The notes under the pieces are model-generated. The model searched no databases, was not told where the DNA came from, and saw nothing but the letters and a program-made list of their open reading frames with translations. Below are positions 26,024 through 33,992 of a stretch of 47,769 nucleotides of DNA, in pieces. Each line of letters begins with the position of its first letter. Positions within the stretch are counted from its first letter, which is position 1. The position numbers and the translations under genes are program-made. Where the stretch lies: NCBI GenBank assembly GCA_019057795.1, contig JAHLWS010000081.1:1-47769 (forward strand). Direction: 5' to 3'. The DNA comes from Promethearchaeota archaeon. GTDB lineage: Archaea; Asgardarchaeota; Lokiarchaeia; Sigyniarchaeales; SOKP01.

Positions 26024-26749
26024 TTATAAGTTCAATACATTTTTTTGAATTTTAATTAATTCCATTATACCCCTTTCTCCGACTTCGATTATATCGTTTA
26101 ATTTCTCCTTGTTAAACGGTAATCCTTCCGCAGTTCCTTGAATTTCGATCAATTCTAAATCTTCGTTTGCTACTAAGTTAAAATCAACGTCTACTTTAGA
26201 GTCTTCTTCGTAATTTAGGTCTAAAAGAATTTTGTTGTTCTTAAGACCAAGCGATATACCTGCAGTGACCTTGTAATCGGGAAATTCGTATATTCTTTGT
26301 TCGTTGTATAAGTAATTGATGGCGTCAAAAACGGCAACAAAAGCTCCTGTGATCGAGGCACATCTTGTACCACCATCGGCTTGTATGACATCGCAATCAA
26401 TTCTAATCGTACGTTCACCAATTTTGTCGTAATTGAATGCGGCTCTCATACTCCTCCCTATTAAACGCTGTATTTCGTGAGTTCTACCCTTTACCCTTCT
26501 CTCTCTTTCTCTTGAGTTTCTATTTTGAGTTGCTCTTGGCAACATATTATATTCTGCGGTTATCCAACCCGTTCCTGTATCTACCAAAAATCTCGGAACA
26601 TTTTCCAGAACGGAGGCAGTAACGATTACTTTTGTGTTTCCTTGAGTGATTAACACGGAACCTTCGGGGTACTTTAAAAAGTTCCGTTCGATAGTTGTTT
26701 TCCTAATTTCATCAAGAGTTCTTCCGTCAAGTCTTACATTTCCAAGCAT
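26024..26749 (-). CDS. rph: RNase PH, bacterial type
   Basis: The 241-residue phosphorolytic 3'-5' exoribonuclease trims tRNA 3' ends. The match is to bacterial RNase PH rather than the archaeal exosome subunit Rrp41: KYPEGSVLITQGNTKVI, GTGWITAEYNMLPRATQ, GRTHEIQRLIGRSMRA and IDCDVIQADGGTRCASITGA are RNase PH signatures, and LLDLNYEEDSKVDVDFN completes the active site. It is the last gene of the leftward phe gene run, 149 bases after pheA. Confidence 0.9.
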   Translation of the reverse strand: MLGNVRLDGRTLDEIRKTTIERNFLKYPEGSVLITQGNTKVIVTASVLENVPRFLVDTGTGWITAEYNMLPRATQNRNSRERERRVKGRTHEIQRLIGRSMRAAFNYDKIGERTIRIDCDVIQADGGTRCASITGAFVAVFDAINYLYNEQRIYEFPDYKVTAGISLGLKNNKILLDLNYEEDSKVDVDFNLVANEDLELIEIQGTAEGLPFNKEKLNDIIEVGERGIMELIKIQKNVLNL

Positions 26750-26898
26750 TTAAATAAAACCAGATTTTTCTCAATTGTATTTTTTGATATATGAAATGAG
26801 TTTAAAAATTATTTTCTACACTTAATGAAAAAAAAAAATGATTAAAATACTTTTAGAAAAGCAAAGAGAAATAAAAGATTGGTATTCTTATACGAATT

Positions 26899-28008
26899 TT
26901 ATTTAAGAGGGTACGTTCCTAAGATTTTTTGCCAAATAACGCTTGATTTCATTTGCTCGAGCGCTTTTTTCGCTTTAGGATCGTTTTTGTCAGCTTCAAA
27001 ATCCATAAAGAAGATGTATTCCCACCTTCCTTTTTTTCTTGGTCTAGACTCGATTTTTGACAAATTGATCTCAGCGTCTGAAAATATTTTTAAAACCCAA
27101 TATAAAGCTCCAGGTATGTGTTTAGTTACAAACACGATTGATGTTTTCATTTTTTCAGCTTTTAATGGATTTTCTAATTTAGAAATAATTAAAAATCTTG
27201 TAAAGTTAGAAGGGTCATCTTCTATATTCGAGTTCAGAACTTTCAAATCGTATATACTCGCAGCAAAATCAGTGCCAATCGCCGCATAAGATTTATCTGC
27301 TAACTTTTTAATTCTTCGCATAGCTTCGGCAGTTGAGCTAATATCCATTAAATTTGCATTTGGTAAGTTGCTTTTTAGCCACGATTTGGCTTGAGCAAAC
27401 GCTTGGGGGTGTGAAAAAATGTTTTTTATGAGAGAAATTTCTGATTCTTTTAAGCCTATTAAATTCTGGATGACTCTCAACTCGACTTCTCCGTGAATAA
27501 ACAGTTCCTTTTCAATAAATAAATCGAGCGTCTCTCGCACGGTTCCATAAAAGCTATTTTCAATCGGGACAATCCCGTAATCTAATATATCTTTTTCAAC
27601 ATTATCAAAGATCTCTGAAGTTGAGTTGCACGGAATGAATTGTGTTCCAGCTTTAGCAAAAGACTCAAGGGCTGCCTGGTGCGTGAAAGTGCCCATTGGG
27701 CCTAAATATCCGACTTTAGTAACTGTGTCTTGAATAGCCTTACTTGCACTAATAATTTCTTTCCAGATGGCTTCCATACTTTCTTTTTCGAATATTGTTG
27801 ATTTATTTTTGATTCTCTCGATTATTTCCATTTCCCTTTTGGGTTGAATTATTTCTAAATTCAGATCTTTCTTTAAATTTCCAATTTTAATTACGATGTT
27901 TCCTCTTTTATTCAACAGATCAACGATTTGATCGTCAATTTCGTTAATTCTTTTTCTGGTCTCTTCTAAATCTTCTTTATAATTCTGCTCTTTCCTCAAA
28001 TTAATCAC
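26899..28008 (-). CDS. pheA: Chorismate mutase/prephenate dehydratase (P-protein)
   Basis: The 369-residue three-domain enzyme of phenylalanine synthesis has an AroQ-type chorismate mutase at about 1-90 (TRKRINEIDDQIVDLLNKR). Prephenate dehydratase follows at about 97-280 (YLGPMGTFTHQAA, VPIENSFYGTVRETLD, and the SNFTRF segment with the catalytic Thr). The C-terminal ACT domain has the ESRP motif that binds phenylalanine for feedback control. The start is GTG at 28008. It follows pheT by 46 bases, so phenylalanine synthesis and Phe-tRNA charging are probably co-expressed. Confidence 0.93.
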   Translation of the reverse strand: MINLRKEQNYKEDLEETRKRINEIDDQIVDLLNKRGNIVIKIGNLKKDLNLEIIQPKREMEIIERIKNKSTIFEKESMEAIWKEIISASKAIQDTVTKVGYLGPMGTFTHQAALESFAKAGTQFIPCNSTSEIFDNVEKDILDYGIVPIENSFYGTVRETLDLFIEKELFIHGEVELRVIQNLIGLKESEISLIKNIFSHPQAFAQAKSWLKSNLPNANLMDISSTAEAMRRIKKLADKSYAAIGTDFAASIYDLKVLNSNIEDDPSNFTRFLIISKLENPLKAEKMKTSIVFVTKHIPGALYWVLKIFSDAEINLSKIESRPRKKGRWEYIFFMDFEADKNDPKAKKALEQMKSSVIWQKILGTYPLK

Positions 28009-28054
28009 ACTATAATTATAATAATTATTAAATAAGTATTTACAAAATAAATAA

Positions 28055-29731
28055 TTACAAAAGTTTTTGCAAATTTAATTCTAATCCGGCAACGGGGAAC
28101 TCCAGTTTAAAGTTTAACAATACTTCTGGATGGATTTCTCCAATCTCTCCAACTTTTTTACCATTTACATAGATATCTCCATAACGACCGCTAATATAGC
28201 TAGGGTTCTTCCCGGGCTTAATTTCATATTTATCATAAAGCCCAAGAGCAGTCATTATGAAATCTAAAGTCGACCTTATTTCTGTAAAATCAGCGTCTTC
28301 GTGGTACGATGTCGCTGAAAGGTGAATTTCTCTTTTTGCGCCGGTTTCTTCTTCTTTCGAAAGTAAAACGACATCTCCAACTTCAAAAATTCTAATTGGT
28401 TTCTCTTCGGATCTGTTAAATCGTATCGTTTCCATTAATTTAGGCAGTATTGAAGTTCGCGTGGTATCGTATTCTTTTGATACAGGGTTAGCAATATGAA
28501 TTAATTTGGATTCATCAATTTTTTTTTTCATATAATCGAATTGTTTTTCAGAATTTGATAAAATGAAATTAAGAACTTCTAAATATCCTGCTCCAACCAT
28601 AATTCTTCTTATTTTATTAGAGAACGATTGAATAGGGTGATATTCTCCTACGCATCCTTCTCGAATGGTTTTTGGTAAATTAAAATAACCATAACCGATC
28701 GCAACTTCTTCAGTGAAATCAACTGGATGCATTATGTCACCTCGAAAGGCAGGAACATAAATGTCTAAATATCCTTTTTTCTTGGATCTTTTAGCCTCCA
28801 TCCTACATTTTTGAAAACACTTAATCATTTCAGCGATTGATAAATTCAGACCAATGTAATCGTTAATGTAGTCAATTTCAACTTCCCATTTTTTTGAATC
28901 TAAATTTGGGGTATTAATTTCTTTTTCTCCTTCATAATTTACTTTAACACTTTCAATTTTCGCTCCCATGTCTGATAAAGTCGTAGATAAGATGTTTAAA
29001 GCAAGATTTACGGCGTTAAAATCGGTACCAGTCAAATCTAAGAATAGATTTTTCGTTTCTTCAGTTACAGTTGTAAGAACTCCGTTTATTATTGGAGGAA
29101 ACGAAAGAACTTCGTTATTGCTATCAAAAATTACTGGGTAAACTTCTTTCCCTTCTAAAATGGGAGCGTATTCAATGCCTTTATCGTGAAGCAGTAAAAT
29201 TTCTTCTAAGTTCATGGAATACCCATCTCCATGCAAAGGCGTAAAACTTACTGAATCTGGTTCCACGGCAGTATATCTGTATGGGGGTTTTACTTTGTCT
29301 AAGTCGTGTACTCCAATCGCAACTTTCTTTCTATCTCTTCCAATGGCCCAGTGAAGGTGCTCTTGAATGGTCATTAAGGTAGCTACCTCGTCCTCATCTA
29401 AATCAATATCCCGAATTATTCCACATACTATGTAAGGTCTTACTTTTTTTACGCTAGGGTCTACATTCATCACAATATCACTTGGTGTTATGTCGAATGA
29501 AGGTACACCTAGTTCAATTTCGTAATAACCTTTAAGAGTCCTCGCTATACCTTCTGGACTAGAGAAATCAGGTCGGTTTGGATTATACTCAACTTTAACT
29601 TTTTGTTCTTCCTCGTTAATATCTTCCAAATCTAAACCTATCCACTGCAAATCGTACTCTAATTCTTTTAGATCTAATTTTTTTCCAACTAATCTTTCGA
29701 GTCTTTCAATTTTTAATTCGAGTGTTGGTAT
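28055..29731 (-). CDS. pheT: Phenylalanyl-tRNA synthetase beta subunit, archaeal type, ATA start
   Basis: This subunit of about 558 residues pairs with PheS. It contains the B3/4 region (about 100-270), the B5 DNA-binding-like domain, and the catalytic-like domain that packs against PheS. The length is that of archaeal and eukaryotic PheT. The first standard start in frame (29650) drops the conserved N-terminus. From ATA at 29729-29731 the protein begins PTLELKIERLERLVGKK, matching the MPT start of archaeal PheT. A GAGGTGA SD sits six bases upstream, while an in-frame TGA two codons before the ATA rules out a longer form. Confidence 0.92.
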   Translation of the reverse strand: MPTLELKIERLERLVGKKLDLKELEYDLQWIGLDLEDINEEEQKVKVEYNPNRPDFSSPEGIARTLKGYYEIELGVPSFDITPSDIVMNVDPSVKKVRPYIVCGIIRDIDLDEDEVATLMTIQEHLHWAIGRDRKKVAIGVHDLDKVKPPYRYTAVEPDSVSFTPLHGDGYSMNLEEILLLHDKGIEYAPILEGKEVYPVIFDSNNEVLSFPPIINGVLTTVTEETKNLFLDLTGTDFNAVNLALNILSTTLSDMGAKIESVKVNYEGEKEINTPNLDSKKWEVEIDYINDYIGLNLSIAEMIKCFQKCRMEAKRSKKKGYLDIYVPAFRGDIMHPVDFTEEVAIGYGYFNLPKTIREGCVGEYHPIQSFSNKIRRIMVGAGYLEVLNFILSNSEKQFDYMKKKIDESKLIHIANPVSKEYDTTRTSILPKLMETIRFNRSEEKPIRIFEVGDVVLLSKEEETGAKREIHLSATSYHEDADFTEIRSTLDFIMTALGLYDKYEIKPGKNPSYISGRYGDIYVNGKKVGEIGEIHPEVLLNFKLEFPVAGLELNLQKLL

Positions 29732-29744
29732 TTTTTTTCACCTC
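29729..29744 (-). promoter_or_regulatory. GAGGTGA ribosome binding site serving an ATA start codon
   Basis: On the minus strand GAGGTGA (complement of 29738-29744) is followed by six A residues and then ATA (29729-29731). The motif is the ideal complement to the 3' end of archaeal 16S rRNA. The GTG inside the motif is in another frame, reached only if the A-run lost one base. Confidence 0.65.
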
Positions 29745-29747
29745 TTT

Positions 29748-31283
29748 TTAATATGGTTGTTGCCTTAGCCATTTGATTGGATTAACATACAAATCTCTAA
29801 TGTCCTTCCGACCATAGTATAACATTGCTATACGCTCAAGTCCTTGACCCCACGCTAAAACGCGAGTGGGTTCTTTGATGCCCCAAGGATACGTTACTTC
29901 AGGCCTAAATATTCCTGAACCTCCCATTTCTAACCATTCTCCTATTTTATCGTAATATACAGAAACTTCCATACTTGGTTCGGTATACGGAAAAAACCCC
30001 GGTCTTGTAATAATTTTTTCAAATCCCATTTTCTTGTAAAATTCTGATAATAAACCGATTAAGTCGCTTAAATTTACGTGGTCGTCAATTACGATGCCTT
30101 CTATTTGAGTGAATTCAGCTAAATGTGATTTATCTAATTTTTCGTTTCGGAAAACTCTATCGATACAAAACACTTTTACAGGCGTTTTTTCGTTATCTCT
30201 ATAAAATTTAGCCAGACGCCTTATAGTTGTGGCAGTTGTATGGGTTCTTAATACTGTTTGTTTTGCAACATTTTCGTCCCATTCATAACCCCATCCAAGC
30301 GAATTAGAATCGCCCCCATTTTCGTGTGTAGCTTTAACAGCCATTACTTTATCTTTCTCCGGCAACTTCGCGATTTTTGGATTGTTTAAATAGAATGTGT
30401 CTTGTAGTTCGCGAGCAGGATGGTCTTGCGGTTGAAATAACGCGTCAAAGTTATAAAATGCACTTTCTACGATCGGTCCTCTTATTTCCGTAAAACCCAT
30501 CGAAATAAAAATCTCTCTGATTTCATTAATGAGATTAACAAGAGGATGGTATTTTCCCCCTTTCAATGAAGGTCCTGGTTTGGTCACATCAAATGCTTTT
30601 AAATTGTAATCTTTCCAAGAGCCAGTGCTGAGCATCTCCGAGGTGAGTTTGCTTACTTGCTTTAACTCTTTAATCTCAGATAATTTTATATCTCTACCCT
30701 TTTTTGTTAGAAAAATAATTCGTTGCGTTTTTTTTGCTTTTCTTATTAATTTCCTTTTATTTAGAAGGTCTAGGCATTCCAATTCATATTTTGATAATTT
30801 AGAATAGTTAAGTATTGGGCTCTTTTCGAATTTTTTCATAAATTTTTCAACTTCTGTTGTGGGGAACTCTTCAGCAACGAGAAAAATCTTGTTTTCTCCT
30901 GTAGCCTTACTTTGAGCAATCCAACGATTCTTCTTCATGTTAGAAAGACCAACGTAAAAAATCTTTTTGTCTAATTTAGATTTATTAAGGAAATCTGTTA
31001 TGCTAATCTCTTTAATGTCAGATTCAATCAATAAATTAAGCAACCTACGCTCCGGTAATTTAATTTCTAAATAATTTAACCCCTCATCGTTTAAAGATAT
31101 TTGATTTATTTCTTCTTCTCTGAATCCACCTAAATTTTGATCGATGAGATCGTTAATAGCTGCCATGAGAACTATATAATCAACATTTAATTCTTTTGCT
31201 AATTCTATTGCCATAAGCTCTGTGCTTTTACTCTTCAGAACTTTAAGAATTTCTATAACTTGTTTCTTTAATTTAATAGTCAT
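29748..31283 (-). CDS. pheS: Phenylalanyl-tRNA synthetase alpha subunit, archaeal type
   Basis: The 511-residue catalytic subunit has an N-terminal winged-helix region of about 220 residues typical of archaeal and eukaryotic PheS. The class II core carries motif 2 (VFCIDRVFRNEKLDKSHLAEF with its arginine), the HPARELQDTFYL segment, and motif 3 near the end (GLERIAMLYYGRKDIRDLY). The GSGIFRPEV segment lines the phenylalanine site. It lies 16 bases before the pheT start. It is the first gene of the phe run after a 364-base intergenic stretch. Confidence 0.95.
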   Translation of the reverse strand: MTIKLKKQVIEILKVLKSKSTELMAIELAKELNVDYIVLMAAINDLIDQNLGGFREEEINQISLNDEGLNYLEIKLPERRLLNLLIESDIKEISITDFLNKSKLDKKIFYVGLSNMKKNRWIAQSKATGENKIFLVAEEFPTTEVEKFMKKFEKSPILNYSKLSKYELECLDLLNKRKLIRKAKKTQRIIFLTKKGRDIKLSEIKELKQVSKLTSEMLSTGSWKDYNLKAFDVTKPGPSLKGGKYHPLVNLINEIREIFISMGFTEIRGPIVESAFYNFDALFQPQDHPARELQDTFYLNNPKIAKLPEKDKVMAVKATHENGGDSNSLGWGYEWDENVAKQTVLRTHTTATTIRRLAKFYRDNEKTPVKVFCIDRVFRNEKLDKSHLAEFTQIEGIVIDDHVNLSDLIGLLSEFYKKMGFEKIITRPGFFPYTEPSMEVSVYYDKIGEWLEMGGSGIFRPEVTYPWGIKEPTRVLAWGQGLERIAMLYYGRKDIRDLYVNPIKWLRQQPY

Positions 31284-31460
31284 GTCTTAAAATCAAAATC
31301 ATTTTACTTTTCGTTATATTTTTTCTAAATCTTTAACCTTTTTAAATCTTTCGTGGAATTAATCGTTTTAAATTGCTCGTTCATGAATTAGAACGATAGC
31401 TTAGGATTAACTAAAGTATACAATTAATTATAAAACGATCAACTCTTTTAAATAACCGCA

Positions 31461-31502
31461 GCCAAGGGAAAGAAATTAAAATAATTTAGTTATTCCCTTG
31501 GC
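31461..31502. repeat. Perfect 10-bp inverted repeat with a second inner stem
   Basis: GCCAAGGGAA (31461-31470) is the exact inverted complement of TTCCCTTGGC (31493-31502). AAATTA (31473-31478) and TAATTT (31482-31487) pair inside it around a three-base loop. It is the only GC-rich element in the otherwise empty 364-base stretch 31284-31647, between the end of coaD and the start of pheS. It could be a terminator-like or processing hairpin after coaD, or a control site for pheS. Confidence 0.7.
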
Positions 31503-31647
31503 AAAATAAAGAAGTTAAAGATAAATGAATCTTTGTAGAATTGTTTTGAATTGAGTAATAAATAACTAAAAAGTTTCATAATATACTCTTCTCAAATATT
31601 CAATAACTATAAAATAAAATATCAATATTCACTAAAAAATTTTCCTA

Positions 31648-32085
31648 CTATAGTTTTTCGCGAAGCGCTGTCGAACTCAAGATATTTTTATTCCGATCTT
31701 TTATCATAGGTATGACAATAATTATTAATGGTGTGAAACTCTTGCTTTCCCTGATTTCGTTTATTTTTAAGGCGTTTTTATAAGTCTCTTGACTGGCAAT
31801 GATTCCTTCATATTCTGGTTCGTGAACTGGAGGCCCATATGGGTCGTTTAACGGAATTATTTCAACGCGATTCAAATGTCCTATTGAATCTATAAAAGCT
31901 TTCAGGTTTTGTTCTCTAGTTTTGTAGTTTTCGATTTTTACGGCGTGCTTTTTTTTTTTAAGTAAATCTTCTGTTGTTAAACCTATAACAATCTTTTTAG
32001 AAAATAATAACGCCGTTTTAATTAGAATCTTATGTCCATCATGGAGATGATCAAAAGTTCCGCCCATTCCGACTTTATTAAAAAT
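31648..32085 (-). CDS. coaD: Pantetheine-phosphate adenylyltransferase, archaeal type, apparent ATT start
   Basis: The enzyme transfers AMP from ATP to 4'-phosphopantetheine in CoA synthesis. It has the nucleotidyltransferase motif GGTFDHLHDGHK with the HxGH-type histidines, and the terminal SSTALR that replaces ISSTxIR. ATG 32067 would start inside the first beta strand. Starting at ATT 32083-32085 restores FNKVGMGGTF, as in other CoaD/PPAT proteins, with AAGGTG eight bases upstream and a TAA further up. The length is then 145 residues, near the family norm. It probably shares an operon with the upstream membrane protein (25-base gap). Confidence 0.85.
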   Translation of the reverse strand: MFNKVGMGGTFDHLHDGHKILIKTALLFSKKIVIGLTTEDLLKKKKHAVKIENYKTREQNLKAFIDSIGHLNRVEIIPLNDPYGPPVHEPEYEGIIASQETYKNALKINEIRESKSFTPLIIIVIPMIKDRNKNILSSTALREKL

Positions 32086-32110
32086 TTGGGAAACACCTTA
32101 CTATAAAGAA

Positions 32111-32548
32111 TTAGACCTTAACTTTTTCCTCAACTTTCTTCTTTTTTTCGTCAGTTTTTTTGGTATCTATTGTAGGCTTTTTTAACCTGACGTTGTAAAT
32201 TTGTTTTATTCTCATTGATTCGTTGCATTTATCGCATGAGCCAATTTCTTTAAATACATAATCTCCATGTTCGTAATGTCTTACATTAGTTATATTACAC
32301 AAATTACAAGCAAGTATCGTTAATGTTTGTCTAATTGGCTCTGGTATCTGCTTTTGAATTTGAATTAATGAAGTACCTACACAAATTAACGAAAAACCTA
32401 TTATTAAATTGGTCATTTGATTTTCTCCACCAAGGTAAATAAATAAAGCACCTACACCTATTAATAAAATTAATAAAATATTCTTCAGTACTTTCTTGAG
32501 AGAAACGCTCTTATTTAAGATGTCCTCATCATTTTCGTCATCAATCAT
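32111..32548 (-). CDS. Small membrane protein with a four-cysteine zinc-ribbon-like tail
   Basis: This 145-residue protein has an acidic N-terminus, two transmembrane segments at about 21-40 and 45-62, and a soluble C-terminal part. The tail holds C81, C84, C105 and C108 in a CxxC/CxxC arrangement that suggests one bound zinc, and ends in a lysine-rich stretch. I do not recognise a named family. It lies directly upstream of coaD and divergent from the DUF1512 gene, with about 155 bases between them. Confidence 0.7.
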   Translation of the reverse strand: MIDDENDEDILNKSVSLKKVLKNILLILLIGVGALFIYLGGENQMTNLIIGFSLICVGTSLIQIQKQIPEPIRQTLTILACNLCNITNVRHYEHGDYVFKEIGSCDKCNESMRIKQIYNVRLKKPTIDTKKTDEKKKKVEEKVKV

Positions 32549-32703
32549 AAATGTCTTTATCCTTATGAGTTATTAGTGATATCTAATAATCTATTCTCTA
32601 TAATAGAAAAGAATATAAGATTAAATAAATTTTGTTATTATGAAAACTTAGTAGGTTTAATTTTTCAATTATTATTTTTATTAAATATCAAGAAAGGATG
32701 TAA

Positions 32704-33858
32704 ATGATTGTACAATTAATGCAGTTAGGTCAAACGGGGACAGACCCTCTCGGTTTAATTTTTCAATTGCTGTGGTTTCTCTTAATTTTTATGTCTATGT
32801 TTTATGGAACTAAGTTACAGGCGTATCGCTCACGAAAAGAGATAGAATCCGGATTAGTTAAACTTAAAAAATGGGACGACGAATGCAAACAGATTTTACT
32901 TTCTAACTTTAGAAAATACGCTGATAAAAAAGAAAATGATAAGGACTTAATGCTAAAACTTGAAAATTTCTTAACCTTCGTTGCCATATCACCCGTATCA
33001 CTCGATCCATACGGAATAATCCCCAAAATCGATCACATTATTAAAGTAAGAGATGATCGATTTAAAGAAGAGGTCAAAAGATTAGCACCAAATGCGGAGT
33101 TAGGAAATCCTGATGCGCAAAATTTAGAAAATATACTTGAAGCCGTAATGGCTGTAGACTTTGTTTATAGACTTGTAAAGCACTTCTTAATATTAGGCAA
33201 GAAATCCAAATCTTACATAATTCTGATGCAGATTGCCATGCAGATGTCGATCATACTAGCCCTCGCTAAGTCTTATTACCACGCGACTAAAGCTTTTGCG
33301 GAAGGGAGCCCAATTGGCGACGCTCTTGGTCCCTTGGTTGCTGGCAGTTTTGTAAGAGATGTTTCAGGAAGAGACGATACGGAAGCTATCGAAATCGCGA
33401 AAGAAACAATTGTTCAAGTAGTAAATTTCGAAGATAGAACCGTTTATGTCGTTCGAGCAAAAGGCCCCGGAGGAACCGTTGGAAAACCGGGCACAGCAAT
33501 AAAGAAATTGGTCGAAGAACATGGAGAATCTATTTCCCGGATAATTATGATCGATGCGGGATTAAAACTTTCTGGAGATAAAACAGGTTCTATAGTGATT
33601 GGAGTCGGTGCTGCTATCGGAGGAATTGGAGTTGAAAAGTTTTATATTGAACAATCCTCAACTAAGACCGCAATTCCAATTGACGCCCTCATCTGTAGAC
33701 AATCTTTAGAGAATGCGATAACGACGATGTCGCGAGCAATTACTCAAAGCGTTCATCCTATTGTTGAAAAAATTAAAATGGCAATCCGGAAGCGAACTGA
33801 GAAGGGAGCCAAAATTATTGTTGCTGGTATAGGAAATACTATAGGAATAGGGGTTTAA
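32704..33858 (+). CDS. DUF1512 family membrane-anchored protein
   Basis: The 384-residue protein has one N-terminal transmembrane segment (IFQLLWFLLIFMSMFYGTK) and a large cytoplasmic part. Recognisable parts are FLTFVAISPVSLDPYGI, a helical middle, and a glycine-rich C-terminal half (VVRAKGPGGTVGKPG, VIGVGAAIGGIGVEK) ending AGIGNTIGIGV. This pattern is that of DUF1512, a family widespread in archaea without known biochemistry. An AAAGGATG sequence precedes the ATG. A ten-T tract follows the stop. The conserved glycine loops may bind a nucleotide or phosphate; that is a guess. Confidence 0.8.
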   Translation: MIVQLMQLGQTGTDPLGLIFQLLWFLLIFMSMFYGTKLQAYRSRKEIESGLVKLKKWDDECKQILLSNFRKYADKKENDKDLMLKLENFLTFVAISPVSLDPYGIIPKIDHIIKVRDDRFKEEVKRLAPNAELGNPDAQNLENILEAVMAVDFVYRLVKHFLILGKKSKSYIILMQIAMQMSIILALAKSYYHATKAFAEGSPIGDALGPLVAGSFVRDVSGRDDTEAIEIAKETIVQVVNFEDRTVYVVRAKGPGGTVGKPGTAIKKLVEEHGESISRIIMIDAGLKLSGDKTGSIVIGVGAAIGGIGVEKFYIEQSSTKTAIPIDALICRQSLENAITTMSRAITQSVHPIVEKIKMAIRKRTEKGAKIIVAGIGNTIGIGV

Positions 33859-33864
33859 TTTCGC

Positions 33865-33874
33865 TTTTTTTTTT
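33865..33874 (+). terminator. T10 tract after the DUF1512 gene
   Basis: Ten consecutive T residues begin seven bases after the DUF1512 stop. Archaeal RNA polymerase terminates on such U-tracts without needing a hairpin. Confidence 0.5.
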
Positions 33875-33992
33875 AATAATTAAATTTTAACTTTCTTTAC
33901 CGTTTTATCTCCTTTAATTTTTGTATTCATTAAAAAATAAATTTAATTACTTTCAAGTAATAATAATCAGGTTATCAATTTTGTTAAAAATG

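Noticed and set aside
26221..26622. Open frames on both strands inside the RNase PH gene
   Set aside because: They overlap the well-supported RNase PH reading frame and have no recognisable protein features.
26024..26749. Archaeal exosome subunit Rrp41
   Set aside because: GTGWITAEYNMLPRATQ and CDVIQADGGTR are RNase PH motifs, not those of Rrp41.
26879..27289. 136-codon plus-strand open frame opposite pheA
   Set aside because: It lies fully within pheA in antisense; its composition mirrors the ACT and dehydratase domains, so it is a shadow.
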